Shown in pieces: positions 41,413 to 48,253 of a stretch of DNA of 64,000 bases. The translations under genes were made by a program, and so were the position numbers. The number at the start of each line of letters is the position of its first letter. The stretch's first letter is position 1. Source of the stretch: an uncultured Eubacteriales bacterium (GTDB lineage: Bacteria; Bacillota; Clostridia; Christensenellales; UBA1242); contig URXM01000004.1 of NCBI GenBank assembly GCA_900551855.1, forward strand, positions 59,794-123,793, read 5' to 3'. Under the pieces are notes generated by a model that was not told the origin of the DNA, did not search any database, and saw only the letters and a list, made by a program, of their open reading frames with translations.

Positions 41413-42534
41413 ATGGCAAAAGAGTGTGTAACCGTTGTTGAAATTGGCTCATCAAAACTTTCGTGCATAGTTGCACAAAGGGGAGTTAACGGCATATTCA
41501 ACATTAAGGCAAAAGCTACTGTTGAGTATGCTGGCTTTTTTGAAGGCGAATTTGTCGAAAAGTCCCTTCTTGAAGATGCAATTAGAGCACTTTTTGAGCA
41601 AATTAAGTCTGTTTATAAGAAAAAAATAGAAAAAATTTATGTTGGAGTGCCTGCAGAATTTTCAAAAGTCACTTCAGCAAAAGAACAACTTATTTTCAAA
41701 TTTAAAAGAGCAGTAAGAAAAAGCGATATAGAGCTTCTTTCTGCAAATGCTTCTGAAAAAATTGATGTTGAAGGTATGGAAATTTTGTCTGTAAATCCAA
41801 TCTTCTTCACTCTTGATGACAACAGAAAAACAAACGAACCTTTAAAGCTTAAAGCAACAAAAATTTCTGCAGATCTTTCCATAATTTTGGCTCAAACTTC
41901 ATTTATTCAAACTTTCAACAAAATTTGGACAAGAATTGGAATAGAACAAGTTGAATATTTGAGCGAACCTCTTTGTGAAGCAATGCTTATTTTGGAAAAA
42001 GAAGAAAGAGAACGCACTTGTATAGTTATTGATGTTGGTGCAAGATCAACAAGTGTTGCGTTTGTGAAAGGTGATGGACTTACGAATTTGACTTCATTTT
42101 CTATGGGCGGTTCTCATATCACAAGTGATTTGAGTGAAGCATGTCGAATTTCTTACAAAGATGCCAGCAACTTGAAAAAGCAAATAGTTTTGTCTTTGAA
42201 AGGAAATGATGAAGATTTTTACGAACTTGTCACACTTGGCGGTAGAGTGACAAAAATCCCATTGAATTTTGCAAATGATGCCGTTTGCTACAGATTGGAA
42301 CTTATTGCAAAGACTGTCAACGAATGCATTCGTTTGTTTGCAAAAGAGTATGTGCCATATTATCCAATCTATTTGTGTGGGGCTGGAGTAAGCAAAATTA
42401 AAGGCGGAAAAGATTTCTTTGCAAAGTGTATTGGCAGAAACATTTCTTATGGAGTTCCACCAATTCCAGCACTTGACAAACCAGAGAATGCAAGTATGTT
42501 GGGGCTTTTGAATGAAGCTATCGAGGAAAATTGA
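41413..42534 (+). CDS. ftsA: Cell division protein FtsA
   Basis: Actin-like protein tethering FtsZ to the membrane. From ATG 41413 the product is 373 aa. It has 'VTVVEIGSSKLSCIVA' (phosphate-1-type loop), the 1C region, 'YLSEPLCEAMLILEKEERERTCIVIDVGARSTSVAFV' (phosphate-2 region, IDIG..TT) and 'LCGAGVSKIKGGKDF' (adenosine motif, GGgs.l.G). The sequence is divergent from Bacillus FtsA, and the usual C-terminal amphipathic helix is not evident: the protein ends 'MLGLLNEAIEEN', which could make membrane binding different. Directly upstream of ftsZ, with separate promoters for each. Confidence 0.85.
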   Translation: MAKECVTVVEIGSSKLSCIVAQRGVNGIFNIKAKATVEYAGFFEGEFVEKSLLEDAIRALFEQIKSVYKKKIEKIYVGVPAEFSKVTSAKEQLIFKFKRAVRKSDIELLSANASEKIDVEGMEILSVNPIFFTLDDNRKTNEPLKLKATKISADLSIILAQTSFIQTFNKIWTRIGIEQVEYLSEPLCEAMLILEKEERERTCIVIDVGARSTSVAFVKGDGLTNLTSFSMGGSHITSDLSEACRISYKDASNLKKQIVLSLKGNDEDFYELVTLGGRVTKIPLNFANDAVCYRLELIAKTVNECIRLFAKEYVPYYPIYLCGAGVSKIKGGKDFFAKCIGRNISYGVPPIPALDKPENASMLGLLNEAIEEN

Positions 42535-42575
42535 TAAAATACACAACAATAACATTTGAAAATACATAAAAATTC

Positions 42576-42604
42576 TTGCAAAAAACAAGGGTTTGCTGTA
42601 AAAT
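42576..42604 (+). promoter_or_regulatory. SigA-type promoter for ftsZ
   Basis: TTGCAA (42576-42581), a 17-base spacer and TAAAAT (42599-42604); AAGGAG follows before ATG 42629. Confidence 0.65.
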
Positions 42605-42628
42605 ATTTATATATTAAGGAGATTTCTT

Positions 42629-43825
42629 ATGGATAACAATTCTAACAATACAAACAGTGCTAACAATTCAACATCTGTTGTAAAAATCAAAGTTCTTGGT
42701 GTTGGCGGTGGCGGAAACAACGCTGTAAATCGTATGATTGAAGCAAATGTTACTTCTGCTGAGTTTGTTGCTATCAACACAGATAAACAAGCTCTTTTGA
42801 TTTCAAAAGCAGACAAAAGACTTCAAATTGGTGAAAGATTGACAGGTGGTCGTGGTGCTGGTGCAATTCCTGAAATTGGAAGAAAGGCTGCTGAAGAAAG
42901 CAAGTCATCTATTACAGAAATTTTGAAAGGCACAGACCTTGTGTTTATTACTGCAGGTATGGGCGGTGGAACTGGTACTGGTGCCGCTCCAGTTATTGCT
43001 CAAATCGCAAAAGAACTTGGAATTTTGACAGTTGGAATTGTTACAAAACCTTTCCAATTTGAAAATCCAAAGAGAATGGAAAATGCTGAAAAAGGTATTG
43101 CAGAACTTAGAAAATATGTTGATACAATCGTTATCATTCCAAATGAAAGATTGCTCACAATTTTGCCAGAAAAGACAACTTTGGTTGAAGCATTTAGATA
43201 TGCTGATGATGTCCTTAGACAAGGTATTCAAGGGATCTCTGACTTGATCGTTTTCCCAGGAATGATCAACCTTGACTTTGCTGATATTGAAACAATTATG
43301 AAAAATCGTGGACTTGCTCACATGGGTATCGGACACGGAAAAGGCGAAAACAAAACATTGGAAGCTGTTCGTCAGGCAGTTGCTTCTCCTCTTATTGAAA
43401 CAACTATTGAAGGGGCTACTGGTGTTGTTCTCAACATTAAGGGTGGAAGTGATATAACTTTGAGAGAAGTTACTGAAGCTGCTAATATGGTTAAGGAAGT
43501 TATTGACCCAAGCTGTAACCTTATTTTCGGAAGCAGTATTGACCCAGAAATGAGAGATGAAGTAGAAATCACTATTATTGCAACAGGATTTAAGACTCCT
43601 GGTGAAGAAGAAGAGAAAAAAGAAGAAGAACAACCTAAGGCTGAAGAAAAACCAAAGGATCAATTTGCTGGATTTAATCCATTCAGCTACAATCCTCAAG
43701 CTCAATCAGCTCAAAAAGATGTTAGAGTAGAAGCAAACGACACAACATCTCGTGTTGATGTAAATCCAAGCATCTCTTCAATTCCACCTTGGATTGAAAA
43801 AATTAGAAACAAAAATAGAAGATAA
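42629..43825 (+). CDS. ftsZ: Cell division protein FtsZ
   Basis: Tubulin-like GTPase that forms the division ring. The 398-aa product has 'KVLGVGGGGNNAVNRMIE', the tubulin signature 'GGGTGTGAAPVIA' at about residue 112, 'NLDFADIETIM' (T7-loop region), and the conserved C-terminal binding peptide in 'SISSIPPWIEKIRNKNRR' (P-P-W/F-hydrophobic). A linker rich in E and K ('PGEEEEKKEEEQPK') separates core and tail. AAGGAG precedes the ATG. Codon use favours GCT and CTT, as for highly expressed genes here. Confidence 0.98.
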   Translation: MDNNSNNTNSANNSTSVVKIKVLGVGGGGNNAVNRMIEANVTSAEFVAINTDKQALLISKADKRLQIGERLTGGRGAGAIPEIGRKAAEESKSSITEILKGTDLVFITAGMGGGTGTGAAPVIAQIAKELGILTVGIVTKPFQFENPKRMENAEKGIAELRKYVDTIVIIPNERLLTILPEKTTLVEAFRYADDVLRQGIQGISDLIVFPGMINLDFADIETIMKNRGLAHMGIGHGKGENKTLEAVRQAVASPLIETTIEGATGVVLNIKGGSDITLREVTEAANMVKEVIDPSCNLIFGSSIDPEMRDEVEITIIATGFKTPGEEEEKKEEEQPKAEEKPKDQFAGFNPFSYNPQAQSAQKDVRVEANDTTSRVDVNPSISSIPPWIEKIRNKNRR

Positions 43826-43846
43826 CATTTGATCAGGAGAGTTGAA

Positions 43847-44443
43847 ATGACAGAACTTGATGGGAAATATCTCAACGAACAAAAACATCAAGATTTTAAG
43901 GCTAAACTTAAAAAGATTGGCATCATATTGATGATTGTTGGTGCTTGTTTGGCTGTTGTTGGTATTGCTCTTTTGATTTCGGGTTTTGTTTCATTTTCGA
44001 AGCCTATTTATGACAATGATCCAAACTCTTTTTATGCCTCAGGAACTTCTGTAGCTATGTTTGTTTGTGGTGGCTTTTTGCTTATGTTTGGGCTTCCTTG
44101 TCTAGGTTATGGAGTTTATGCAACATTTTTTGCAAACGCAAGAGAAATTGCCTCTTATGGAGCAACAGCTGTCACTCCAGTAATTGGCGAGACAATAAAC
44201 TATGTGAAAGAAAACACTCAACCTTCTATAGAAAACACAGAGAGCAAAGCTGTGGAAGAGAAGAAGGTTGTGAAATGTTTGAAGTGTGGGGCTGAAAATG
44301 ATGTTGAAAACAAATTTTGTGAAAATTGTGGCACAAAACTTGTGAGAAACAGAGTTTGCCCAAAATGCGATTCAAAGTTTGACAGAGCGATCAAGTTCTG
44401 TCCAAACTGTGGAGCAAAACTTAAAGACGAAGATGATGCTTAA
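43847..44443 (+). CDS. Membrane protein with C-terminal double zinc ribbon
   Basis: A 198-aa protein with two membrane helices ('IGIILMIVGACLAVVGIALLI' ~23-45 and 'AMFVCGGFLLMFGLPCLGYGVYATFF' ~66-93), a linker, and two zinc ribbons: 'CLKCGAENDVENKFCENCG' and 'CPKCDSKFDRAIKFCPNCG'. Start ATG 43847 has GGAGAG; the upstream TTG at 43829 is rejected. It lies 21 bases after ftsZ, so it is probably co-transcribed with it. Function unknown; ribbon modules of this kind often mediate protein interactions. Ends in a perfect terminator. Confidence 0.82.
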   Translation: MTELDGKYLNEQKHQDFKAKLKKIGIILMIVGACLAVVGIALLISGFVSFSKPIYDNDPNSFYASGTSVAMFVCGGFLLMFGLPCLGYGVYATFFANAREIASYGATAVTPVIGETINYVKENTQPSIENTESKAVEEKKVVKCLKCGAENDVENKFCENCGTKLVRNRVCPKCDSKFDRAIKFCPNCGAKLKDEDDA

Positions 44444-44460
44444 TTAAGCATCATTTTTTT
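44433..44460 (+). terminator. Perfect-hairpin terminator after the zinc-ribbon gene
   Basis: ATGATGCTTA and TAAGCATCAT form a perfect stem overlapping the stop codon, followed by seven T. Confidence 0.85.
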
Positions 44461-44477
44461 GTTTTCTGGCAACTGAC

Positions 44478-44510
44478 AAAAAGAGAAAAAATACTTCTCT
44501 TTTTTTTATT
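44478..44510 (+). terminator. Second tandem terminator before spoIIGA
   Basis: AAAAGAGAA pairs with TTCTCTTTT, then a T-run. With the previous hairpin it insulates the ftsZ transcript from the sporulation operon. Confidence 0.7.
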
Positions 44511-44562
44511 TTTTTCTTATATAACTATGTTTGATTTTTAATAAAATGGAAAAGAGGCAGAG

Positions 44563-45372
44563 ATGGATATAGTGATAGAATATGTGCTATTGGAAAACTT
44601 TTTGATAAATTTGATAGTATTGAAAAGCACTGCACTTTTGGTTAAGGAAAAGGGGAAGTTCTTTCTGCTTTCTTCATTTTTGAGTGCCTGTCTTACTGTT
44701 GCTTTGCCAAGTTTTTATCTCTCTACCATTGGCTATTTTTTGGTGGAAATAGGTGTGGCAATTTTGTCCGTTTGTTTGTCTTTCAAGTTTTCAAACATCA
44801 AAAAATTTTTATTTATTTTCTTATGCTTTTTCATAATTCTGTTTGTTTATGGTGGGGCGTGCTACTTTTTTGAGAGTTTGTTTGGAATTCAATCAATTTT
44901 GATAGTTTTGGGAATTGTTGTTTCTATTTTTGTAATTTTGCGATTTATCCTTAAAAAGTTTAACAGAAAGGTGAGCATTGACAAATTTTGCTTTGATGTC
45001 GAAATTGATGCAGAGCACACAAAAACATATTGGAAAGGATTTTTAGACAGCGGGAATATGCTTTTTGATCCTTTGACAGACAGTCCAGTCACTCTTGTAA
45101 ACTTTAAAGTTTTCTCTTCAATTTTTAAGGATATCGATTTGCAAGATGTGATTTTTAGGACAGAGAAGTTAAAAAAAATTAAATTTGCCCACTACATCAA
45201 TTTCAACACTCTTGGAAATGGCAACAAAATTTTGGTGTTTCAAGTAGATAAGATAGTTATAAATGGCAAATCTCTTGAAAAAGCAACACTGGGGTTATCG
45301 CTTAAAAACTTTGATAAAGCTTTTGATACGGATATCATTTTGCATAACAACATTGCAAGTTTGGGTATTTAA
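44563..45372 (+). CDS. spoIIGA: Sporulation sigma-E factor-processing peptidase SpoIIGA
   Basis: Membrane aspartic protease that cleaves pro-SigE. The 269-aa product starts 'MDIVIEYVLLENFLINLIVL' (family: Y.D...l.N...N...L), has about five N-terminal membrane helices to residue ~130, and the aspartic protease motif in 'GFLDSGNMLFDPLTDSPVTLV' (D-S-G at about residue 163). It lies just ahead of sigE (10-base gap) and is activated by SpoIIR, encoded at 20657. AGAGGCAGAG precedes the ATG. Confidence 0.95.
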   Translation: MDIVIEYVLLENFLINLIVLKSTALLVKEKGKFFLLSSFLSACLTVALPSFYLSTIGYFLVEIGVAILSVCLSFKFSNIKKFLFIFLCFFIILFVYGGACYFFESLFGIQSILIVLGIVVSIFVILRFILKKFNRKVSIDKFCFDVEIDAEHTKTYWKGFLDSGNMLFDPLTDSPVTLVNFKVFSSIFKDIDLQDVIFRTEKLKKIKFAHYINFNTLGNGNKILVFQVDKIVINGKSLEKATLGLSLKNFDKAFDTDIILHNNIASLGI

Positions 45373-45382
45373 GGAGGGTTTT

Positions 45383-46111
45383 ATGAACTGGCTTATAAAA
45401 ATCAAATTGTTACTTTGGAAGTTTTTTAACAGAGAAGACAGCAAAAAAGCAGAAAACATTATGTGCTACATTTGTGGAAATAAGGCATTGCCTCAGCCAC
45501 TTGAAAGCGAAGAAGAACTTGTTTTGCTGGAAGAGACAAAAAATGGAAATTTGACAGCAAGGGACAAGTTGATAGAGCACAATCTTAGACTTGTTGTGTA
45601 TATTGCAAAAAAATATGAAACATCAGGGATTGAACTTGAAGATTTGATTTCTATCGGGGCAATAGGGCTGATCAAAGCGGTAAAAACTTACAGTATAGAC
45701 AAAAATATCAAACTTGCCACTTATGCTTCTAGGTGCATTGAAAATGAAATTTTGATGCAACTTAGAAAAAACACCAGAATAAAAAACGAAATTTCTCTTG
45801 ACGAGCCTCTGTCGTCAGACGGAGAAGGAAACGAGCTTTTGCTTGCAGACATTATTTCTGTTGATGAAGAATCGGTATCTAAAAACATTGAAACATCTGC
45901 AGAAAAGCAGATTTTGATGAGCGTGATATCCAATCTTGACAGCAGAGAACAGATGATTATGTATTTGAGATTTGGGCTTGCAGGAAATGAAGAAAGAACA
46001 CAAAAGGAAGTCGCTGACTTGATGGGAATAAGTCAAAGTTATATTTCAAGAATTGAAAAGAAAATTCTTTCCAAATTGAAGAAAAAATTGGAAAAGGTTG
46101 GAGAAATTTAA
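45383..46111 (+). CDS. sigE: RNA polymerase sporulation sigma factor SigE (pro-sigma-E)
   Basis: Mother-cell early sigma factor made as a precursor. From ATG 45383 (GGAGGG site) it is 242 aa. The N-terminal ~28 residues ('NWLIKIKLLLWKFF...') are hydrophobic and basic, matching the removable pro-sequence. Region 2 'LIEHNLRLVVYIAKKYE...EDLISIGAIGLIKAVKTY' and 'LATYASRCIENEILMQLR', region 4 'EVADLMGISQSYISRIEKKIL'. In-frame residues upstream to 45263 belong to the spoIIGA overlap and are rejected. Confidence 0.96.
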   Translation: MNWLIKIKLLLWKFFNREDSKKAENIMCYICGNKALPQPLESEEELVLLEETKNGNLTARDKLIEHNLRLVVYIAKKYETSGIELEDLISIGAIGLIKAVKTYSIDKNIKLATYASRCIENEILMQLRKNTRIKNEISLDEPLSSDGEGNELLLADIISVDEESVSKNIETSAEKQILMSVISNLDSREQMIMYLRFGLAGNEERTQKEVADLMGISQSYISRIEKKILSKLKKKLEKVGEI

Positions 46112-46120
46112 TAACATTTT

Positions 46121-46168
46121 AAGTGTGATTATTTTGTTGAAAAATGAGATAATTGCACTTTTTTTGTT
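46121..46168 (+). terminator. Terminator after sigE
   Basis: AAGTGTGATTAT pairs with ATAATTGCACTT (G-T pairs included), followed by seven T. It separates sigE from the sigG promoter. Confidence 0.72.
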
Positions 46169-46184
46169 ATGTCATTTTGTCTTT

Positions 46185-46213
46185 GCATAGTTTTGATAGG
46201 TATGGAAAAGATA
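46185..46213 (+). promoter_or_regulatory. SigF/SigG-like promoter upstream of sigG
   Basis: GCATA (46185-46189), a 14-base spacer and GGAAAAGATA (46204-46213). This fits the SigF consensus GYATA / GGNNANANTR with one mismatch. Bacillus sigG is transcribed by SigF and then by SigG (established knowledge); this match is inference by eye. Confidence 0.6.
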
Positions 46214-46240
46214 ACTCTATAACATTTTTAGGAGGAAACT

Positions 46241-47014
46241 ATGTCAAATAGAGTTGTTATTTCTGGTGTAAATACTTCCAATCTTCCAAAATTGAAAAAT
46301 GCAGAGATTATGGAACTTTTGAAGCAGGTCAAACAGGGGGATGAGTTTGCAAGAGACAAATTTGTCGTGGCAAATCTTCGTCTTGTTTTGTCGGTTGTGC
46401 AAAGGTTTTCTGGGCATTGTGACAAGGCTGATGATATGTTTCAAGTGGGGTGTGTTGGGTTGTTGAAAGCAATAGACAACTTTGATGAAACTCTCAATGT
46501 TAGGTTCTCTACCTACGCTGTGCCAATGATTGTTGGGGAGATAAGAAGATATCTTAGGGACAACAATTCTGTCAGAGTTTCTCGATCAATAAGAGATACT
46601 GCTTACAAAGCACTTCAAGCAAAAGAAAAATATATAAATGAAAACAATATGGAACCATCTTTGGAGCAGATCGCAAAGATGATTGATATGCCACTTAGCG
46701 AAGTGACTTTTGCTCTTGATGCCATAAGTGAGACAATTTCTTTGAGTGAGCCAATTTACAATGATGGCAATGAGACTATAAGAATTATGGATCAAATTGC
46801 CGATGAAAAAAATTGTGATGAAGATATTTTGGAAAAATTGTCACTTAATGATGCAATCAAAAACCTTTCAGAAAGAGAAAAAGAAATTCTACTTATGAGA
46901 TATTATGTAGGCAAAACACAAATGGAGGTAAGTGAAGAAGTAGGCATTTCACAAGCGCAAGTGTCTCGACTTGAGAAAAATGCTTTGAGAACCATCAAAA
47001 ATTTTATTGACTAA
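46241..47014 (+). CDS. sigG: RNA polymerase sporulation sigma factor SigG
   Basis: Late forespore sigma factor, 257 aa. It begins 'SNRVVISGVNTSNLPKLKNAEIMELLKQ', the SigG/SigF-type N-terminus with the SpoIIAB-binding region, and has region 2 'FVVANLRLVLSVVQRFSGHCDKADDMFQVGCVGLLKAIDNFD', 'FSTYAVPMIVGEIRRYLRDN' and region 4 'EKEILLMRYYVGKTQMEVSEEVGISQAQVSRLEKNAL' segments. AGGAGG precedes the ATG. It follows sigE as in Bacillus and Clostridia, with its own SigF-like promoter. Confidence 0.96.
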   Translation: MSNRVVISGVNTSNLPKLKNAEIMELLKQVKQGDEFARDKFVVANLRLVLSVVQRFSGHCDKADDMFQVGCVGLLKAIDNFDETLNVRFSTYAVPMIVGEIRRYLRDNNSVRVSRSIRDTAYKALQAKEKYINENNMEPSLEQIAKMIDMPLSEVTFALDAISETISLSEPIYNDGNETIRIMDQIADEKNCDEDILEKLSLNDAIKNLSEREKEILLMRYYVGKTQMEVSEEVGISQAQVSRLEKNALRTIKNFID

Positions 47015-47061
47015 TGTTTGCTTTTATGAATTTTTAGACAAATTATGACATAAATTACCGT

Positions 47062-47358
47062 ATGGAAACATCATTTTTGGAATTAAGATGCAAAGAAGTT
47101 GTCAATGTTGTTGATGGAAGAAGACTGGGGCACATTGTTGATATTGTTTTCAATTTGGAAAATGGTTGTCTGCAAGGTGTGGTAGTGCCTGGCGAAAGAA
47201 ACTTTTGGAATGTCTTTAAAAGCGGTATGGAACTTTTTATTCCGCTTAGTCAAATTGTCAAGGTTGGCGAAGATGCCGTGCTAGTTGAACTATTTGCAAA
47301 TGCTAATCCAAATCCACCTTATATTATGGGTGTAGGGAGCAAGAAAAAAGATAAATAA
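47062..47358 (+). CDS. YlmC/YmxH-family PRC-barrel sporulation protein
   Basis: A 98-aa PRC-barrel protein. 'ELRCKEVVNVVDGRRLGHIVDIVFNLENGCLQGVVVPG' region and 'FIPLSQIVKVGEDAVLV' match the YlmC/YmxH family, which accompanies sigG in sporulating Firmicutes. The ATG has no ribosome-binding site. A TGAATT (47027-47032) and CATAAAT (47049-47055) upstream weakly resemble a SigG promoter, ending close to the start codon; this suggests a short or absent leader. Function not established. Confidence 0.88.
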   Translation: METSFLELRCKEVVNVVDGRRLGHIVDIVFNLENGCLQGVVVPGERNFWNVFKSGMELFIPLSQIVKVGEDAVLVELFANANPNPPYIMGVGSKKKDK

Positions 47359-47372
47359 AAAAGAAAAAATAA

Positions 47373-47408
47373 AAGGGCTCTATCATATTTGATAAAGTCC
47401 TTTTTTAT
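47373..47408. terminator. Convergent terminator ylmC-like gene / nrdR
   Basis: AAAGGGCTCTATCA and TGATAAAGTCCTTT form an imperfect stem around TATT, flanked by A- and T-runs. Confidence 0.7.
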
Positions 47409-47418
47409 ATTTTATGTG

Positions 47419-47862
47419 TTACATTTCTGTGATAAGTTTGATGAAGTTTGTCACATCTTTAAATTGACGATAAACTGATGCAAAACGAACATAAGCAATT
47501 TCATCTACTGCTTTGAGTTTTTCCATTATCATTTCACCAATTTCTTGAGAAGAAATTTCTTGTTTTAAAGAGTTTTGTATTTGTTTTTCTATATCTTCTG
47601 CCATTTGGTCAATTTGTGCCATTGAAACTGGTCTTTTTTCACAAGCCTTAATCATTCCACATTTGATTTTTTCAATGTTGAAAGGTTGACGGCTTCCGTC
47701 TTTTTTTACAACAAGAATTGGGACAGTTTCAACTGTTTCGTATGTAGTAAATCTTCTTCCACAGCCAAGGCATTCTCTTCTTCTTCTGATAGAATTTGAC
47801 TCATCAGTGCTACGAGAGTCCAAAACTTTGCTTTCTTCACAGCCACAATATATACACTTCAT
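47419..47862 (-). CDS. nrdR: Transcriptional repressor NrdR
   Basis: Represses ribonucleotide reductase genes via NrdR boxes. In 147 aa: the N-terminal zinc ribbon 'CIYCGCEESKVLDSR...RRRECLGCGRRFTTYE' (four Cys) and an ATP-cone domain from about residue 47 ('VVKKDGSRQPFNIEKIKCGMIKACEKRPV'). An AAAGGAG site precedes the ATG and a promoter TTGTCA-18-TATACT lies on the minus strand at 47916-47887. No ribonucleotide reductase gene is in this window. Confidence 0.95.
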   Translation of the reverse strand: MKCIYCGCEESKVLDSRSTDESNSIRRRRECLGCGRRFTTYETVETVPILVVKKDGSRQPFNIEKIKCGMIKACEKRPVSMAQIDQMAEDIEKQIQNSLKQEISSQEIGEMIMEKLKAVDEIAYVRFASVYRQFKDVTNFIKLITEM

Positions 47863-47886
47863 ATGGTTTCTCCTTTAAACATAAAT

Positions 47887-47916
47887 AGTATAACACAATA
47901 TTTGGTATTATGACAA
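47887..47916 (-). promoter_or_regulatory. Promoter for nrdR
   Basis: Minus strand TTGTCA (47916-47911), an 18-base spacer and TATACT (47892-47887). Confidence 0.6.
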
Positions 47917-47955
47917 ATATTTTTACACAATTCATAGTTAAATTGATACATAATT

Positions 47956-47991
47956 TTGAATAACTGAAAAGGCAAGTCCATAATTTATTAT
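47956..47991 (+). promoter_or_regulatory. Promoter of feoA abutting the start codon (leaderless candidate)
   Basis: TTGAAT (47956-47961), a 17-base spacer and CATAAT (47979-47984), then 7 bases to ATG 47992. No Shine-Dalgarno. No Fur-box was recognised. Confidence 0.5.
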
Positions 47992-48222
47992 ATGACAACT
48001 TTAAACAAAGCAAAAAAAATGAAAATTTATAAAATTGTTGGATTTTCTGCCAACTGCGACAATGTTTTAAGGCGTTTTATGGAATTGGGGTTTACGGTTG
48101 GTGAGCGGGTGAAAATTGTGGCAACTTCACTTCAAAAAAAAGTCTTTTTGATTGAAATAAGAGGATATTTGTTGAGTGTAAGAGCCAGTCTTTTGGACAG
48201 GGTTCAGGTTTTGGAAATTTGA
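47992..48222 (+). CDS. feoA: Ferrous iron transport protein FeoA
   Basis: A 76-aa SH3-like FeoA protein. 'YKIVGFSANCDNVLRRFMELGFTVGERVKIVATS' matches the family pattern G....L..LGf..G..v.v. It lies 31 bases upstream of feoB. The start codon has no ribosome-binding site and a promoter -10 seven bases upstream. It is the accessory part of the ferrous-iron uptake system, consistent with an anaerobic lifestyle. Confidence 0.88.
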   Translation: MTTLNKAKKMKIYKIVGFSANCDNVLRRFMELGFTVGERVKIVATSLQKKVFLIEIRGYLLSVRASLLDRVQVLEI

Positions 48223-48253
48223 GTTTTTAGTTTTAATTTGTTTTGAGGTTTTT

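Noticed and set aside
42905..43705. 266-aa minus-strand ORF opposite ftsZ
   Set aside because: Long shadow caused by codon bias of highly expressed ftsZ (complement of Lys/Glu-rich codons); Ser/Phe/Asn-rich translation is not protein-like.
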